Shown: positions 1 to 9,026, numbered from the stretch's first letter. The stretch is DNA of 13,539 bases from Sulfurimonas sp. (GCA_027047745.1 JALTUB010000288.1:1-13539), one strand, 5' to 3'. Program-made: numbers and translations. The notes: a model not told the origin generated them from the sequence alone.

Positions 1-3000
1 TTGCAGTTGTCCCAACAATAATATCTTCATAAGAGATAACACCATTTGCTTCAGAGATGATAGGATTAGAGTATGGATCCCACTCTGCTATCACAACAGA
101 CTCATCACTAGATGGTTTAGCAACAACACTAGAAGCATCTACACTATCATCATCATTTGCAACAAGAACTGAACCACGAGCTATATAGTGACGAATTGCT
201 TCACGATTGTTTGCATCTACAACAGTTGCAAACAGTCCTTTTTCATCCACTTCATGACCAGCTTTTAAGCCCTCATGTCTTTCTAAATAGTCACCTTTTA
301 GTAAGAAATACTTAACCTTACCATCTTCTTTTGCAAGAATCTTTTTAGTAACAGGAGCACCATCTTCAACTAAAAGTTCTGATGCATAAGGTATACGAGC
401 TGGAACATTCCAAGCATCTTTAATACTTTCAACGATAGAATCATCAGCTGAAATTTCTGTGCCATTAGCATAAGGTAAATAGTATTTACCCTCTATCTGT
501 CCACTAACACCTGCTAGTTCATTTGGTTTTGCTATCTCATTTTTACGAAGAGAGTAACGAACTGTATCTTTTGCACCAACAAAGGATATTAAAACTTCAT
601 CATGAATAGTTTGAACTTCGATCTTACCATCAAATGGTGCTTTGATTTTAGGCTCTACAAGTAAAATAGCTGCATTTCTTCTGTTTGCAACTATATTTTT
701 ACCCTCTTTAGACTTATAAGTTTTTAAATTATAATAACGGATAAACCCTTCTTTCTCTGCTACTATCTGTCTCTCTTGTGCAGTTGAACTAGCAGTTCCA
801 CCAACATGGAATGTACGAAGTGTAAGCTGTGTTCCTGGCTCACCGATTGATTGTGCAGCAACAATTCCGATGGCTTCACCTGTACGAACAATATGTCCAG
901 TTGCCAAGTTTACACCATAGCATAAAGCACAAACACCTTCTGCACTTTTACATGTTGTTGGAGTTCTTATTCTTGCTGATTTGATACCTGCATCAGAGAT
1001 AACTTTAGCACTAACTTCATCTAAAAGAGTACCTTCTGAAAAAAGAATTTCATTTGATATAGGGTCGATAATGTCATCAGCTAAAACACGGCCATTTAGT
1101 CTATCTTCTAAAGATTCTATCAAAGTATTTTGATCTTGAATATCTGAAATATCAATACCTTCATGAGTATGACAATCATGTTCAACAATCTTAACATTTT
1201 GAGCAACATCAACAAGTTTACGAGTAAGATAACCAGCATTTGCTGTTTTAAGTGCTGTATCGGCAAGACCTTTTCTAGCACCGTGAGTTGAGATAAAATA
1301 CTCTATTACATTTAGTCCCTCTTTAAAGTTAGAGATAATTGGAGTTTCAATAATATCACCTGAAGGTTTAGCCATAAGACCACGCATACCAGCTAACTGA
1401 CGGATTTGAGCAGCAGAACCACGAGCACCAGAGTCAGCCATCATATGAATAGAGTTAAACCCATCTTTATCAGTTTGTACAAGTTTCATCATTTCTGATG
1501 CTAGAGTATTGTTTGTATCCGTCCAAACATCGATAATCTTGTTGTATCTTTCTTGTTCAGTTAAAAGACCAGCTTCAAACTGCTTTTGAATCTCAATAAC
1601 ACGATTTTTACTATCAGTAATTTTATCTTGTTTCATATCAGGGATTCTAATATCATCAGCAGATATAGAAACACCAGCTTCTGTTGCTTGTTTAAATCCA
1701 AGATTTTTAAGAGAATCAAGAAAACTAGCAGTAATACCGATACCACCATGTTTTTGTACATAATCAACTACTTCATTGATATATTTTTTCTTCATGACTC
1801 TGTTCCAAAGTTCAATAGGAACAAACTCTGGTAATATAGCTTTAACTAACATTCTTCCTGCAGTTGTTTGGATGATACGACCATCTACACGAGTTCTGAT
1901 TTTTGCATGAATATCAAGAGCATCATGTGCTAATGCGATTTTTATCTCATCTACATTTGCAAAAAGTTTATTTGAACCTTTTACACCATTTTTCTCTAAG
2001 GTAATATAGTAGATTCCAAGAACCATATCCTGTGAAGGTGTAGCTATCGCTTTACCAGAAGCTGGAAGTAAAATATTCATAGATGCAAGCATAAGCACTT
2101 TACATTCTGCAATAGCAGCAGAAGATAAAGGTACATGGACAGCCATTTGATCCCCATCGAAATCGGCATTAAACGCAGCACAAACTAAAGGGTGGAGCTG
2201 AATAGCTTTACCATCAATCAATTTTGGGTGGAATGCTTGAATAGAGAGTTTATGAAGTGTTGGCGCACGGTTAAGCATGATTGGATAACCATCAACAATT
2301 TCAGCAAGACACTCCCAAACTTCATTAGTTTTTTCTTCAATCATCTTCTTAGCAGCTTTAACTGTAGTTGCATAACCTTTATCTTCAAGTTTAGCAATCA
2401 AGTGTGGCTTAAATAGCTCAAGAGCCATTTTTTTAGGTAATCCACACTGATCCATTGTTAAAGATGGTCCAACAACGATTACAGAACGACCAGAAAAATC
2501 AACACGCTTACCAAGTAAGTTTTGTCTAAAACGACCTTGCTTACCTTTGATAGTCTCTGAAAGTGATTTAAGAGGACGCTTGTTTGCACCTTTTACTGCA
2601 TTTGCACGACGACCATTGTCAAAGAGTGCATCAACAGACTCTTGAAGCATTCTTTTTTCGTTTCTAACAATAATCTCAGGAGCTTCAAGTTCAACCAAAC
2701 GCTTCAAACGCTGATTACGGTTAATAACACGACGATACAAATCATTTACATCTGAAACAGCAAACTTACCACCATCAAGTGATACAAGTGGTCTTAAATC
2801 TGGTGGAAGAACTGGTAAAACAGTTAACATCATCCATGCAGGATTATTTCCACTATTTAAAAATGACTCAATAACTTTAAGACGCTTGTTAATAGTTTTT
2901 TTCTTAGCTTCAGATTTTGTCTCACCAAGAGCTTCTTTTAAGTTAGTAAAAAGGTCAACTAAATCTATAGAATCTAGTAAATCACGAATAACTTCTCCAC

Positions 3001-3571
3001 CCATTCGAGCTTTAAATCCAAGTGCATCAAATCTTTGTACTAAAGTTCTGTACTGTTCTTCATTTAAAACATCATACTGCGTTACTGGTGTTTTTGCTTC
3101 TGCTTCATAGTAAGCTTCTCCACCTGATTCTACAATGTATGCTTCATAATATAAAACACGCTCAAGGTCTTTCATTTTGATACCTAAAAGAGTACCAATA
3201 CGAGATGGTAAAGAGCTAACATACCAAATATGTGCAACAGGAGTTACAAGTTCAATGTGTCCCATACGGTTACGACGAACTTTTGTAGAAGTTACTTCAA
3301 CTCCACATTTTTCACATACAACGCCTTTATAACGCATCTTTTTGTACTTTCCACAAAGACACTCATAATCTCTTACAGGTCCAAATATTTTTGCACAAAA
3401 AAGCCCGTCTCTTTCTGGTTTAAGAGTACGGTAGTTAATAGTTTCTGGCTTTTTTACTTCACCATGACTCCAAGACATTACCTTCTCAGGTGATGCAAGG
3501 CGAAACTGTAACTGTTTTATATCTTTTGGTCTGTGATCTTCTGTTACTTCTACTGGTACTAATTTACTCAT
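1..3571 (-). CDS. rpoC: RNA polymerase beta' subunit, 3'-truncated by the window edge
   Basis: Largest subunit of the core RNA polymerase; it holds the catalytic Mg. The frame stays open for 1190 codons from ATG at 3571 to the left edge, so roughly the last 300 residues of a usual ~1500-residue campylobacterial protein are missing. Visible: N-terminal zinc-binding cysteines 71, 73, 86 and 89; the catalytic NADFDGD motif at 468-474 (Asp470, 472, 474); a block STHGARKGLADTALKTA near the bridge helix; the second zinc site Cys800, 874, 881 and 884, each exactly 14 less than the E. coli sites 814, 888, 895 and 898; and the trigger-loop region after it. The start is set by a GAGGTGG ribosome binding site six bases upstream, inside the end of rpoB, and the ATG overlaps the rpoB stop (ATGAGTAA), which suggests translational coupling. 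No frameshift or internal stop was seen. Confidence 0.97.
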   Translation of the reverse strand, partial: MSKLVPVEVTEDHRPKDIKQLQFRLASPEKVMSWSHGEVKKPETINYRTLKPERDGLFCAKIFGPVRDYECLCGKYKKMRYKGVVCEKCGVEVTSTKVRRNRMGHIELVTPVAHIWYVSSLPSRIGTLLGIKMKDLERVLYYEAYIVESGGEAYYEAEAKTPVTQYDVLNEEQYRTLVQRFDALGFKARMGGEVIRDLLDSIDLVDLFTNLKEALGETKSEAKKKTINKRLKVIESFLNSGNNPAWMMLTVLPVLPPDLRPLVSLDGGKFAVSDVNDLYRRVINRNQRLKRLVELEAPEIIVRNEKRMLQESVDALFDNGRRANAVKGANKRPLKSLSETIKGKQGRFRQNLLGKRVDFSGRSVIVVGPSLTMDQCGLPKKMALELFKPHLIAKLEDKGYATTVKAAKKMIEEKTNEVWECLAEIVDGYPIMLNRAPTLHKLSIQAFHPKLIDGKAIQLHPLVCAAFNADFDGDQMAVHVPLSSAAIAECKVLMLASMNILLPASGKAIATPSQDMVLGIYYITLEKNGVKGSNKLFANVDEIKIALAHDALDIHAKIRTRVDGRIIQTTAGRMLVKAILPEFVPIELWNRVMKKKYINEVVDYVQKHGGIGITASFLDSLKNLGFKQATEAGVSISADDIRIPDMKQDKITDSKNRVIEIQKQFEAGLLTEQERYNKIIDVWTDTNNTLASEMMKLVQTDKDGFNSIHMMADSGARGSAAQIRQLAGMRGLMAKPSGDIIETPIISNFKEGLNVIEYFISTHGARKGLADTALKTANAGYLTRKLVDVAQNVKIVEHDCHTHEGIDISDIQDQNTLIESLEDRLNGRVLADDIIDPISNEILFSEGTLLDEVSAKVISDAGIKSARIRTPTTCKSAEGVCALCYGVNLATGHIVRTGEAIGIVAAQSIGEPGTQLTLRTFHVGGTASSTAQERQIVAEKEGFIRYYNLKTYKSKEGKNIVANRRNAAILLVEPKIKAPFDGKIEVQTIHDEVLISFVGAKDTVRYSLRKNEIAKPNELAGVSGQIEGKYYLPYANGTEISADDSIVESIKDAWNVPARIPYASELLVEDGAPVTKKILAKEDGKVKYFLLKGDYLERHEGLKAGHEVDEKGLFATVVDANNREAIRHYIARGSVLVANDDDSVDASSVVAKPSSDESVVIAEWDPYSNPIISEANGVISYEDIIVGTTA

Positions 3572-6500
3572 CGTCTTCCACCTCGTCCATAATATCTACA
3601 TCAAGAGCAAGTGCTTGTAGCTCTTTTGTTAGTACAAATAGTGTTTCAGGAATACCTGATGCTGGTATAAGCTCACCTTTAGTGATAGCTTTATACGCAC
3701 GAACACGCCCTTCAACATCATCTGATTTGATTGTTAACATCTCTTTTAAAACTGCAGAAGCTCCATAGGCTTCAAGGGCCCAAACTTCCATCTCTCCAAA
3801 TCTTTGACCACCAAATAGTGCTTTACCACCAACTGGTTGTTGCGTCACTAAAGAGTATGGTCCAGTTGAACGAGCATGAATTTTTTCATCAACCAAGTGA
3901 TGTAGTTTAAGGATGTACATATATCCAACATTTACACGCTCTTTTATCTTTTCACCTGTCATACCGTTGTAAACAACAGTTTTACCATCAACATCCATCT
4001 TTGCAAGTTCAAATAGTTTATCAAACTCAGCTTGATTAACACCCTCAAAGATTGGTGTAGCAAAGCGAACTCCACCTTTTGCCCAATCTCGTGCATATCT
4101 TAAAAATTTCTCATCATTCATGGCACCGATTACTTCAACAGCATTCATTAGTCCTGCAACATCTGCGATAGAGATCATTTTAGCTCTAAGATTATCAATA
4201 AAATCTTTTTGCTTAGTATCAAACTGCTCTTGTATTTGGTTACCAAGTTCACGACCTGCCATACCAAGGTGCATCTCTAAAACCTGACCGATATTCATAC
4301 GAGAAGGTACACCTAGTGGGTTCAGACAAACATCTACACTTCTTCCATCTTCCATATAAGGCATGTCAACTTCAGGAACGATAATAGAAACGATACCTTT
4401 GTTTCCATGACGACCAGCCATTTTATCACCAACTTTTAGTTGTCGTTTAGTAGCTATATAAATCTTAACATACTTAACAACACCATTTGGAAGGATGTCA
4501 TCTTTTTCTAAAATATTTAGTTTCTCTTCATGCTCATCTCTAAAAACTCTCTTCTCTTTTTGGAAGTAGTTTTTAGTTTTGTTATACTCATTTTGAATCT
4601 CTTCACTAAATGATTTTACAATAGCATTCATAGCAAAACGATTTACATTTACTAAATCTTCACCATTTATAATATCACCAGCTTTGTACTCTGTTTCGCC
4701 AACTTTAATATCTGATAATAGAGCCTCACGAGTAAGCAGTTTTGTAACTCTTAACATCTCTTCTTTATCAATCATGATAAGTCTATCGTAATGCTCTCTC
4801 TCAAGATAATCTCTCTCTTCTTTTTCAAGTTCAAGAGCGCGAGGGTCTTTGTCATAACCTTTTTTTGTAAATATTTTTATATCTACAACAACACCTTCCA
4901 TTGATGGTGGACAGTACAATGATTTATTTATAACATGACCTGCTTTTTCACCAAAAATTGCACGAAGAAGACGCTCTTCAGGAGTCGGTTTAACTTCACC
5001 TTTTGGAGAAACTTTACCAACCAAAATCATACCACCACTAACAGTTGTACCGATTTTAACAATACCTGATTCATCAAGATGTGAAAGTTCATCATCACGA
5101 ACATTTGGAATATCACGAGTAATCTCTTCAACACCATGTTTAAGCTCTCTAGCTTCTATCTCTTTTTCATAAACATGAACAGAGGTAAAAGCATCTTGAC
5201 GAATTAATCTCTCTGAGATAACAATAGCATCTTCATAGTTATAACCATTCCATGGCATAAACGCTACCATAGCATTAACACCAAGAGCTAGTTCTCCCTT
5301 ATCCATATTTGGACCATCGGCAATAATTTGCCCTTTAGCTACTTTTTCTCCAACATTTACAGTTGGTTTTTGAGTAAAAGAAGTATTTTGGTTAGTTCTA
5401 AGGTTTTTTTGTAAAGGATAGTAGTCAATATAGATTTCTCCATCATCTTCACCCATTACATAGATATGTTTACCATCAACTTTTTCAATAGTACCGGCTC
5501 GTTTTGCTTTTACACACTCCCAAGAGTCACGCGCAACAAGTTTTTCAACACCTGTTCCGACCATTGGAGCATTTAGCTTCATAAGAGGAACTGCTTGTCG
5601 TTGCATGTTTGAACCCATAAGTGCACGGTTAGCATCATCATGTTCAAGGAATGGAATAAGTGAAGCTGCAACACCAACAACCATATGAGATGAAAGGTCA
5701 GCATATTCACAGTCAGTAGATGGGCGTAAAATAATCTCACCATCTTGACGAACTGCAATCAACTCTTCAACATAGTTATTATCTGCATCAATTTTATTTG
5801 AAGCTGCTGCAATCATAACGCCCTCTTCTTGAGTAGCAGTTAGATAGATAACCTCAGAAGTGATTTTACCATCTTTCATAACTCTATATGGAGCTTCGAT
5901 AAATCCATGCTCATTTACTTTTGAGTAAGTAGCAAGAGTATTGATAAGACCAATATTTTGACCCTCTGGAGTCTCAATTGGACAAATACGACCATAATGA
6001 GTTGGGTGAACATCACGCACTTCAAACCCAGCACGCTCTTTAACAAGTCCACCTTCACCAAGAGCCGATAAACGACGCTTATGAGTAACTTCTGATAGTG
6101 GATTTGTTTGATCCATAAACTGAGAAAGTTGTCCACCAGAGAAAAACTCCATAATCGTTGAAGTTATCATTTTTGAGTTGATTAAATCATGTGGCATTAT
6201 CTCAGCCATTGGACCACTCATAGTTGCTAATTTATCACGAATTGCTTTTTGCATCTTAATAAGACCATTATGTAATTCATTTCCTAAAAGCTCACCGATT
6301 GAACGAATACGGCGATTTCCTAAGTGATCTCTATCATCAATATGACCTTGACCATTTTTAACTTTGATAACATATTTAACTGATTCGATTATATCTTCAT
6401 GTGTTAAAACTGTAATATACTCAGGTATATCCATATCAAGTTTATGATTCATTTTCATACGACCAACTTTTGTTAGGTCATATCTCTCTGGATCAAAGAA

Positions 6501-7712
6501 AAGTTGATTTACAAATATTTTAGCAGCCTCTTTAGTAACTGGTTCACCAGGACGCATAACTTTGTATATACGAATTGCAGATAAATCATTTTCATCTTCA
6601 ATCTCTTCAGTTTGCTTAAGTAATTTAAGTGAATCTGCATCAGCATTAAATGCATTGATAATTGAGCTATCAACACCATCAGCCAAATCATTTGCAATTT
6701 TAAATTCATTTACACCAAGTTCAGATAATTTTTTCAATTTTGTCTCATCAATATGAGTCATAGTGTCAAAAAGAATTTCTCCTGTCTCAGGGTCGATAAT
6801 AGGCTCTGCTAAATAACGATCAAGCAATATTTCCAATGGATATTCAACAGTTTTAATACCATCATCAAGAAGTTTTTGACCTTTTTTAGCTGATAGTCTT
6901 TTGCCTGCATTTACTAGAACTTTTCCATCTGTATCTAACAAGTCATAAGATATACGAGAAGAGTAATTTTTAGGATCAAAATCCATAGTAAACTTGCTAT
7001 CTTCTACATTAATAGTTTGAATAGGGTAAAATAGTTTTAAAATATCTTGTTTAGAGTAACCTAAAGCACGGAACATAATTGTTACAGGAACTTTACGACG
7101 CTTATTAATTCTCATGTATAAAATATCTTTAGGATCATATTCAAAGTATAACCATGAACCACGGTCAGGAATAATTTGTCCTGTGTATATATAATTATTA
7201 CCTGCTGTAGTTGACTCTTCTTCTTTAAAAATAACACCTGGTGAACGGTGAAGTTGATTTACAACAACACGCTCAACACCATTAATGATAAAAGAAGTTC
7301 TATCAGTCATTAGAGGAATATCACGAACAAAGATACTCTGTTCTTTAATATCCTTTACACCAAGTTTTTCTTTAGTATTTTCATCTCTATCCCAAAGAAC
7401 AAGGCGAGTTTTCATCCTAAGACTTACAGCATAAGTAAGACCTCTTTCCATACATTCACGAACAGTGTATTTAGGATTGGCTACTTCACTACCAATATAT
7501 TCAACGCTCAATCTATTTTGAACATCATGAATAGGGAATACAGATTGAAATACATTTTCAATACCACTAGCAGTTCTATCTTTAGCATCAAGCATTAAAA
7601 ATTTATCATAAGAACTTTGTTGTAGTTGCAGTAAGTTTGGTACTTCTATAGCTTGAGGAGTTTTAGAAAAATCTACACGAAGACGATTTCCGGAGTATAA
7701 AGTGTTTAACAT
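3564..7712 (-). CDS. rpoB: RNA polymerase beta subunit
   Basis: Second-largest core RNA polymerase subunit; it forms one side of the active cleft and the rifampicin pocket. 1382 residues against 1342 in E. coli, about the size seen in Campylobacter. The rifampicin region runs near residues 525-551 (QLSQFMDQTNPLSEVTHKRR). Asp534, His544 and Ser549 correspond to E. coli 516, 526 and 531 and are the sensitive-type residues; Thr536 stands where E. coli has Asn518, which I believe is normal for this phylum. The KMAGRHGNKG motif (about 1090-1105) and a C-terminal FGGQRFGEMEVWALEAYGA block are intact, followed by an acidic tail DEVEDDE. The start ATG at 7712 is preceded by AAGG about eight bases upstream. 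It follows rplL after 216 bases of hairpin-rich sequence and overlaps rpoC by 8 nt. Confidence 0.98.
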   Translation of the reverse strand: MLNTLYSGNRLRVDFSKTPQAIEVPNLLQLQQSSYDKFLMLDAKDRTASGIENVFQSVFPIHDVQNRLSVEYIGSEVANPKYTVRECMERGLTYAVSLRMKTRLVLWDRDENTKEKLGVKDIKEQSIFVRDIPLMTDRTSFIINGVERVVVNQLHRSPGVIFKEEESTTAGNNYIYTGQIIPDRGSWLYFEYDPKDILYMRINKRRKVPVTIMFRALGYSKQDILKLFYPIQTINVEDSKFTMDFDPKNYSSRISYDLLDTDGKVLVNAGKRLSAKKGQKLLDDGIKTVEYPLEILLDRYLAEPIIDPETGEILFDTMTHIDETKLKKLSELGVNEFKIANDLADGVDSSIINAFNADADSLKLLKQTEEIEDENDLSAIRIYKVMRPGEPVTKEAAKIFVNQLFFDPERYDLTKVGRMKMNHKLDMDIPEYITVLTHEDIIESVKYVIKVKNGQGHIDDRDHLGNRRIRSIGELLGNELHNGLIKMQKAIRDKLATMSGPMAEIMPHDLINSKMITSTIMEFFSGGQLSQFMDQTNPLSEVTHKRRLSALGEGGLVKERAGFEVRDVHPTHYGRICPIETPEGQNIGLINTLATYSKVNEHGFIEAPYRVMKDGKITSEVIYLTATQEEGVMIAAASNKIDADNNYVEELIAVRQDGEIILRPSTDCEYADLSSHMVVGVAASLIPFLEHDDANRALMGSNMQRQAVPLMKLNAPMVGTGVEKLVARDSWECVKAKRAGTIEKVDGKHIYVMGEDDGEIYIDYYPLQKNLRTNQNTSFTQKPTVNVGEKVAKGQIIADGPNMDKGELALGVNAMVAFMPWNGYNYEDAIVISERLIRQDAFTSVHVYEKEIEARELKHGVEEITRDIPNVRDDELSHLDESGIVKIGTTVSGGMILVGKVSPKGEVKPTPEERLLRAIFGEKAGHVINKSLYCPPSMEGVVVDIKIFTKKGYDKDPRALELEKEERDYLEREHYDRLIMIDKEEMLRVTKLLTREALLSDIKVGETEYKAGDIINGEDLVNVNRFAMNAIVKSFSEEIQNEYNKTKNYFQKEKRVFRDEHEEKLNILEKDDILPNGVVKYVKIYIATKRQLKVGDKMAGRHGNKGIVSIIVPEVDMPYMEDGRSVDVCLNPLGVPSRMNIGQVLEMHLGMAGRELGNQIQEQFDTKQKDFIDNLRAKMISIADVAGLMNAVEVIGAMNDEKFLRYARDWAKGGVRFATPIFEGVNQAEFDKLFELAKMDVDGKTVVYNGMTGEKIKERVNVGYMYILKLHHLVDEKIHARSTGPYSLVTQQPVGGKALFGGQRFGEMEVWALEAYGASAVLKEMLTIKSDDVEGRVRAYKAITKGELIPASGIPETLFVLTKELQALALDVDIMDEVEDDE

Positions 7713-7741
7713 ATGTTGACCTTGCTAAGTAATTAGTATCA

Positions 7742-7759
7742 ATTCAAGCGTCCTTGAAT
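7742..7759 (-). other. Small hairpin upstream of rpoB
   Basis: A perfect 7-bp stem (7742-7748 with 7753-7759) and a 4-nt loop, about 30 bases before the rpoB start. It is the last of the series of hairpins in this gap. It does not cover the AAGG ribosome binding site of rpoB, so translational blocking is not evident. Confidence 0.35.
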
Positions 7760-7815
7760 GATTTTATGAGGCTCTTTAGAGAGCTCGTTTTTTCTAGTGC
7801 TTATAAACGACATAA

Positions 7816-7860
7816 GGGCACTTTTGTGAGGAGAGAAATTTTCTCTTCACAAAAGCGCCC
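7816..7860 (-). other. Long hairpin in the rplL-rpoB gap, candidate attenuator or RNase III site
   Basis: Arms 7816-7834 and 7842-7860 form a 19-position stem with a 7-nt loop. In the minus-strand RNA one position is a G-U wobble and one a C-A mismatch. The stem is not followed by a U-tract in the transcript direction; the T-run lies on its 5' side, so it is not a standard intrinsic terminator. In E. coli the rplL-rpoB gap is known to hold an attenuator and an RNase III cut site that sets the ratio of L12 to RNA polymerase. A similar role here is inference from position and shape. Confidence 0.6.
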
Positions 7861-7882
7861 AAAAAATAAGTTAAGGTAACGC

Positions 7883-7924
7883 AGAAAAAGAATTTAGTTC
7901 TTTTTCTACATCGCGCTTTAGCGC
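7883..7924 (-). other. Two small hairpins just after the rplL stop codon
   Basis: In transcript order the first is a 4-bp GCGC stem with loop TAAA (7913-7924), starting four bases after the rplL stop. The second is a perfect 10-bp stem (arms 7883-7892 and 7898-7907) with a 5-nt loop. In the transcript the second one is followed by a mixed stretch and then a T-run just before the 19-bp hairpin. They may protect the rplL 3' end, slow polymerase, or mark processing. Structure is seen; function is inferred. Confidence 0.45.
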
Positions 7925-7928
7925 AGAA

Positions 7929-8297
7929 TTATTTAACTTCTACAGATGCACCAGCTTCTTCTAAAGCAGCTTTAGCTTCTTCGGCAGCATCTTTATCTAC
8001 ACCCTCTTTGATTGTAGATGGTAACTCTTCACAAGCAGTTTTTGCTTCTTTAAGTCCAAGACCTGTAAGAGCACGAACAGCTTTAATAACACCAATTTTC
8101 TTAGCACCAACATCAGTAAGAACTACATCAAATTCAGTTTGTTCAGCAGCAGCTTCACCAGCTACAGCGCCACCAGTAACAGCGACAGGTTGTGCAGATA
8201 CACCAAATTTTTCTTCAAATTCTTTAACAAGTTCAGAAAGTTCAAGAACAGATAATCCTGAGATAAATTCTAATACGTCTTCTTTAGTTACAGCCAT
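7929..8297 (-). CDS. rplL: 50S ribosomal protein L7/L12
   Basis: Stalk protein of the large subunit; dimers bind the tail of L10 and recruit the translational GTPases EF-Tu, EF-G and IF2. The 122 residues match the usual 120-125. The N-terminal dimerisation domain (about 1-33, TKEDVLEFISGLSVLELSELV) is followed by an Ala/Gly-rich hinge (about 37-52, with GGAVAGEAAAE) and the globular C-terminal domain with the factor-binding helix ALTGLGLKEAK. The protein is acidic and rich in Ala, Glu and Lys, as expected. AAAGGA lies 6-7 bases before the ATG. It sits 42 nt after rplJ and before the hairpin-rich gap ahead of rpoB, the usual arrangement that lets L12 be made in excess over RNA polymerase. Confidence 0.98.
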   Translation of the reverse strand: MAVTKEDVLEFISGLSVLELSELVKEFEEKFGVSAQPVAVTGGAVAGEAAAEQTEFDVVLTDVGAKKIGVIKAVRALTGLGLKEAKTACEELPSTIKEGVDKDAAEEAKAALEEAGASVEVK

Positions 8298-8339
8298 GTG
8301 TAATCCTTTTATATTTATATTTTTATATAAGAGAAAAGC

Positions 8340-8825
8340 TTAAGCTTCCTCTTCTTCTTTCTTTTGACGAAGTGCGTCGATTCCAACAGCCATATTTGTG
8401 ATTGGAGCCATCCAAGTAGCAGCAAGCATACCAAGAAGTTCTTCACGACCAGGAAGTTTAGCAAATGCTTCGATTTTCGCTATATCTGCAGGTTCTTTAT
8501 CTAAGTAACCAGCTTTAATAACAAATTGTTCATTATCTTTAGCAAAATCTGCAGATATTTTTGCAGCAGAGATAACATCATCAGACCAAATAAAAATATT
8601 TGTATCTTTGATTTCAATACCATTCATACCAGCATTATTTAATGCGATAGTTGCTAAAGTATTCTTTACAACCTGAACACTTGTGTCTTTTGCACGAGCC
8701 GCTTTTCTTAACACTTCAAGTTTGTCAACAGTTAAACCTTTATAGTCACATATAACTACAGCAGTTGTGTTTTCAAACGCAGATGTTAAATCAGCAATAA
8801 CTTCAGCTTTTTTTGACTTTAACAT
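8340..8825 (-). CDS. rplJ: 50S ribosomal protein L10
   Basis: Base of the L10-L12 stalk; the N-terminal domain binds 23S rRNA next to L11, and the C-terminal helix carries L12 dimers. It is 161 residues from the ATG at 8825 (MLKSKKAEVIADLTSAF). The frame is open seven codons further, to an ATG at 8846, but that start would place the strong AAAGGAG site (8832-8838) inside the gene, while the inner ATG has this site at the right distance, so the shorter form is chosen. The C-terminus ends in the charged tail QKKEEEEA after an L12-binding helix (MAVGIDALRQ). A structured 190-nt leader precedes it (see the separate entry), consistent with feedback control by L10 as known in E. coli and many other bacteria. 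Confidence 0.95.
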   Translation of the reverse strand: MLKSKKAEVIADLTSAFENTTAVVICDYKGLTVDKLEVLRKAARAKDTSVQVVKNTLATIALNNAGMNGIEIKDTNIFIWSDDVISAAKISADFAKDNEQFVIKAGYLDKEPADIAKIEAFAKLPGREELLGMLAATWMAPITNMAVGIDALRQKKEEEEA

Positions 8826-8910
8826 ATATTTCTCCTTTCCAGACATAACTTCAAGAGGGGCGAGAAAGGCTCGATTAAGCTCACTACCAACACGGTAGAT
8901 ACCCCCAACT
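8826..8910 (-). promoter_or_regulatory. Candidate L10 leader (autoregulatory mRNA structure)
   Basis: In the transcript a GGGG run (within 8902-8906) can pair with CCCC (8857-8860), closing a junction that holds two hairpins: CTACC/GGTAG with a GTGTT loop (8884-8898), and CGAG/CTCG with a CCTTT loop (8861-8873). The CCTTT loop plus the next C is complementary to GAAAGG of the rplJ ribosome binding site (8834-8839), so a loop-to-Shine-Dalgarno contact could block translation. In E. coli, L10 with L12 binds such a leader and represses rplJL. The structure is read by eye from complementarity; the role is inferred from position and family knowledge. Confidence 0.6.
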
Positions 8911-8997
8911 ATCTTTAGTCCAAGTAATTTCAGATTTTCAAAATAACTTAAAAATCTTTATTTTAAGATACAAATATCACAAAATAAAAATTTTAGT

Positions 8998-9026
8998 TTA
9001 AATAAACGCAAAAAGCGTCTATTTAA
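8998..9026 (-). terminator. Hairpin over the rplA stop codon, possible terminator or attenuator
   Basis: Arms 8998-9009 and 9015-9026 give a 12-position stem, with one G-U wobble in the minus-strand RNA, and a TTTTT loop. The TAG stop of rplA (9019-9021) lies inside the 5' arm. Downstream RNA is A+T-rich with a T-run after about ten bases, but not directly at the stem. It resembles the hairpin over the tuf stop. It may be partial termination before rplJ, a 3'-end stabiliser, or a processing site. Confidence 0.45.

Noticed and set aside
1586..3768. Several 74-92 codon plus-strand frames antisense to rpoC and rpoB
   Set aside because: Low-complexity shadows (rich in Ser, Phe, Asn) of well-conserved genes, with no ribosome binding site or family resemblance.
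7770..7792. Stem GCTCT/AGAGC followed by T-run on the plus strand, a possible terminator
   Set aside because: Only 5 bp plus a wobble, and no plus-strand gene upstream that would need it.
8826..8846. Longer rplJ with start at 8846
   Set aside because: It would place the AAAGGAG ribosome binding site inside the gene and adds MSGKEKY, which is only that site translated; the ATG at 8825 is correctly spaced.
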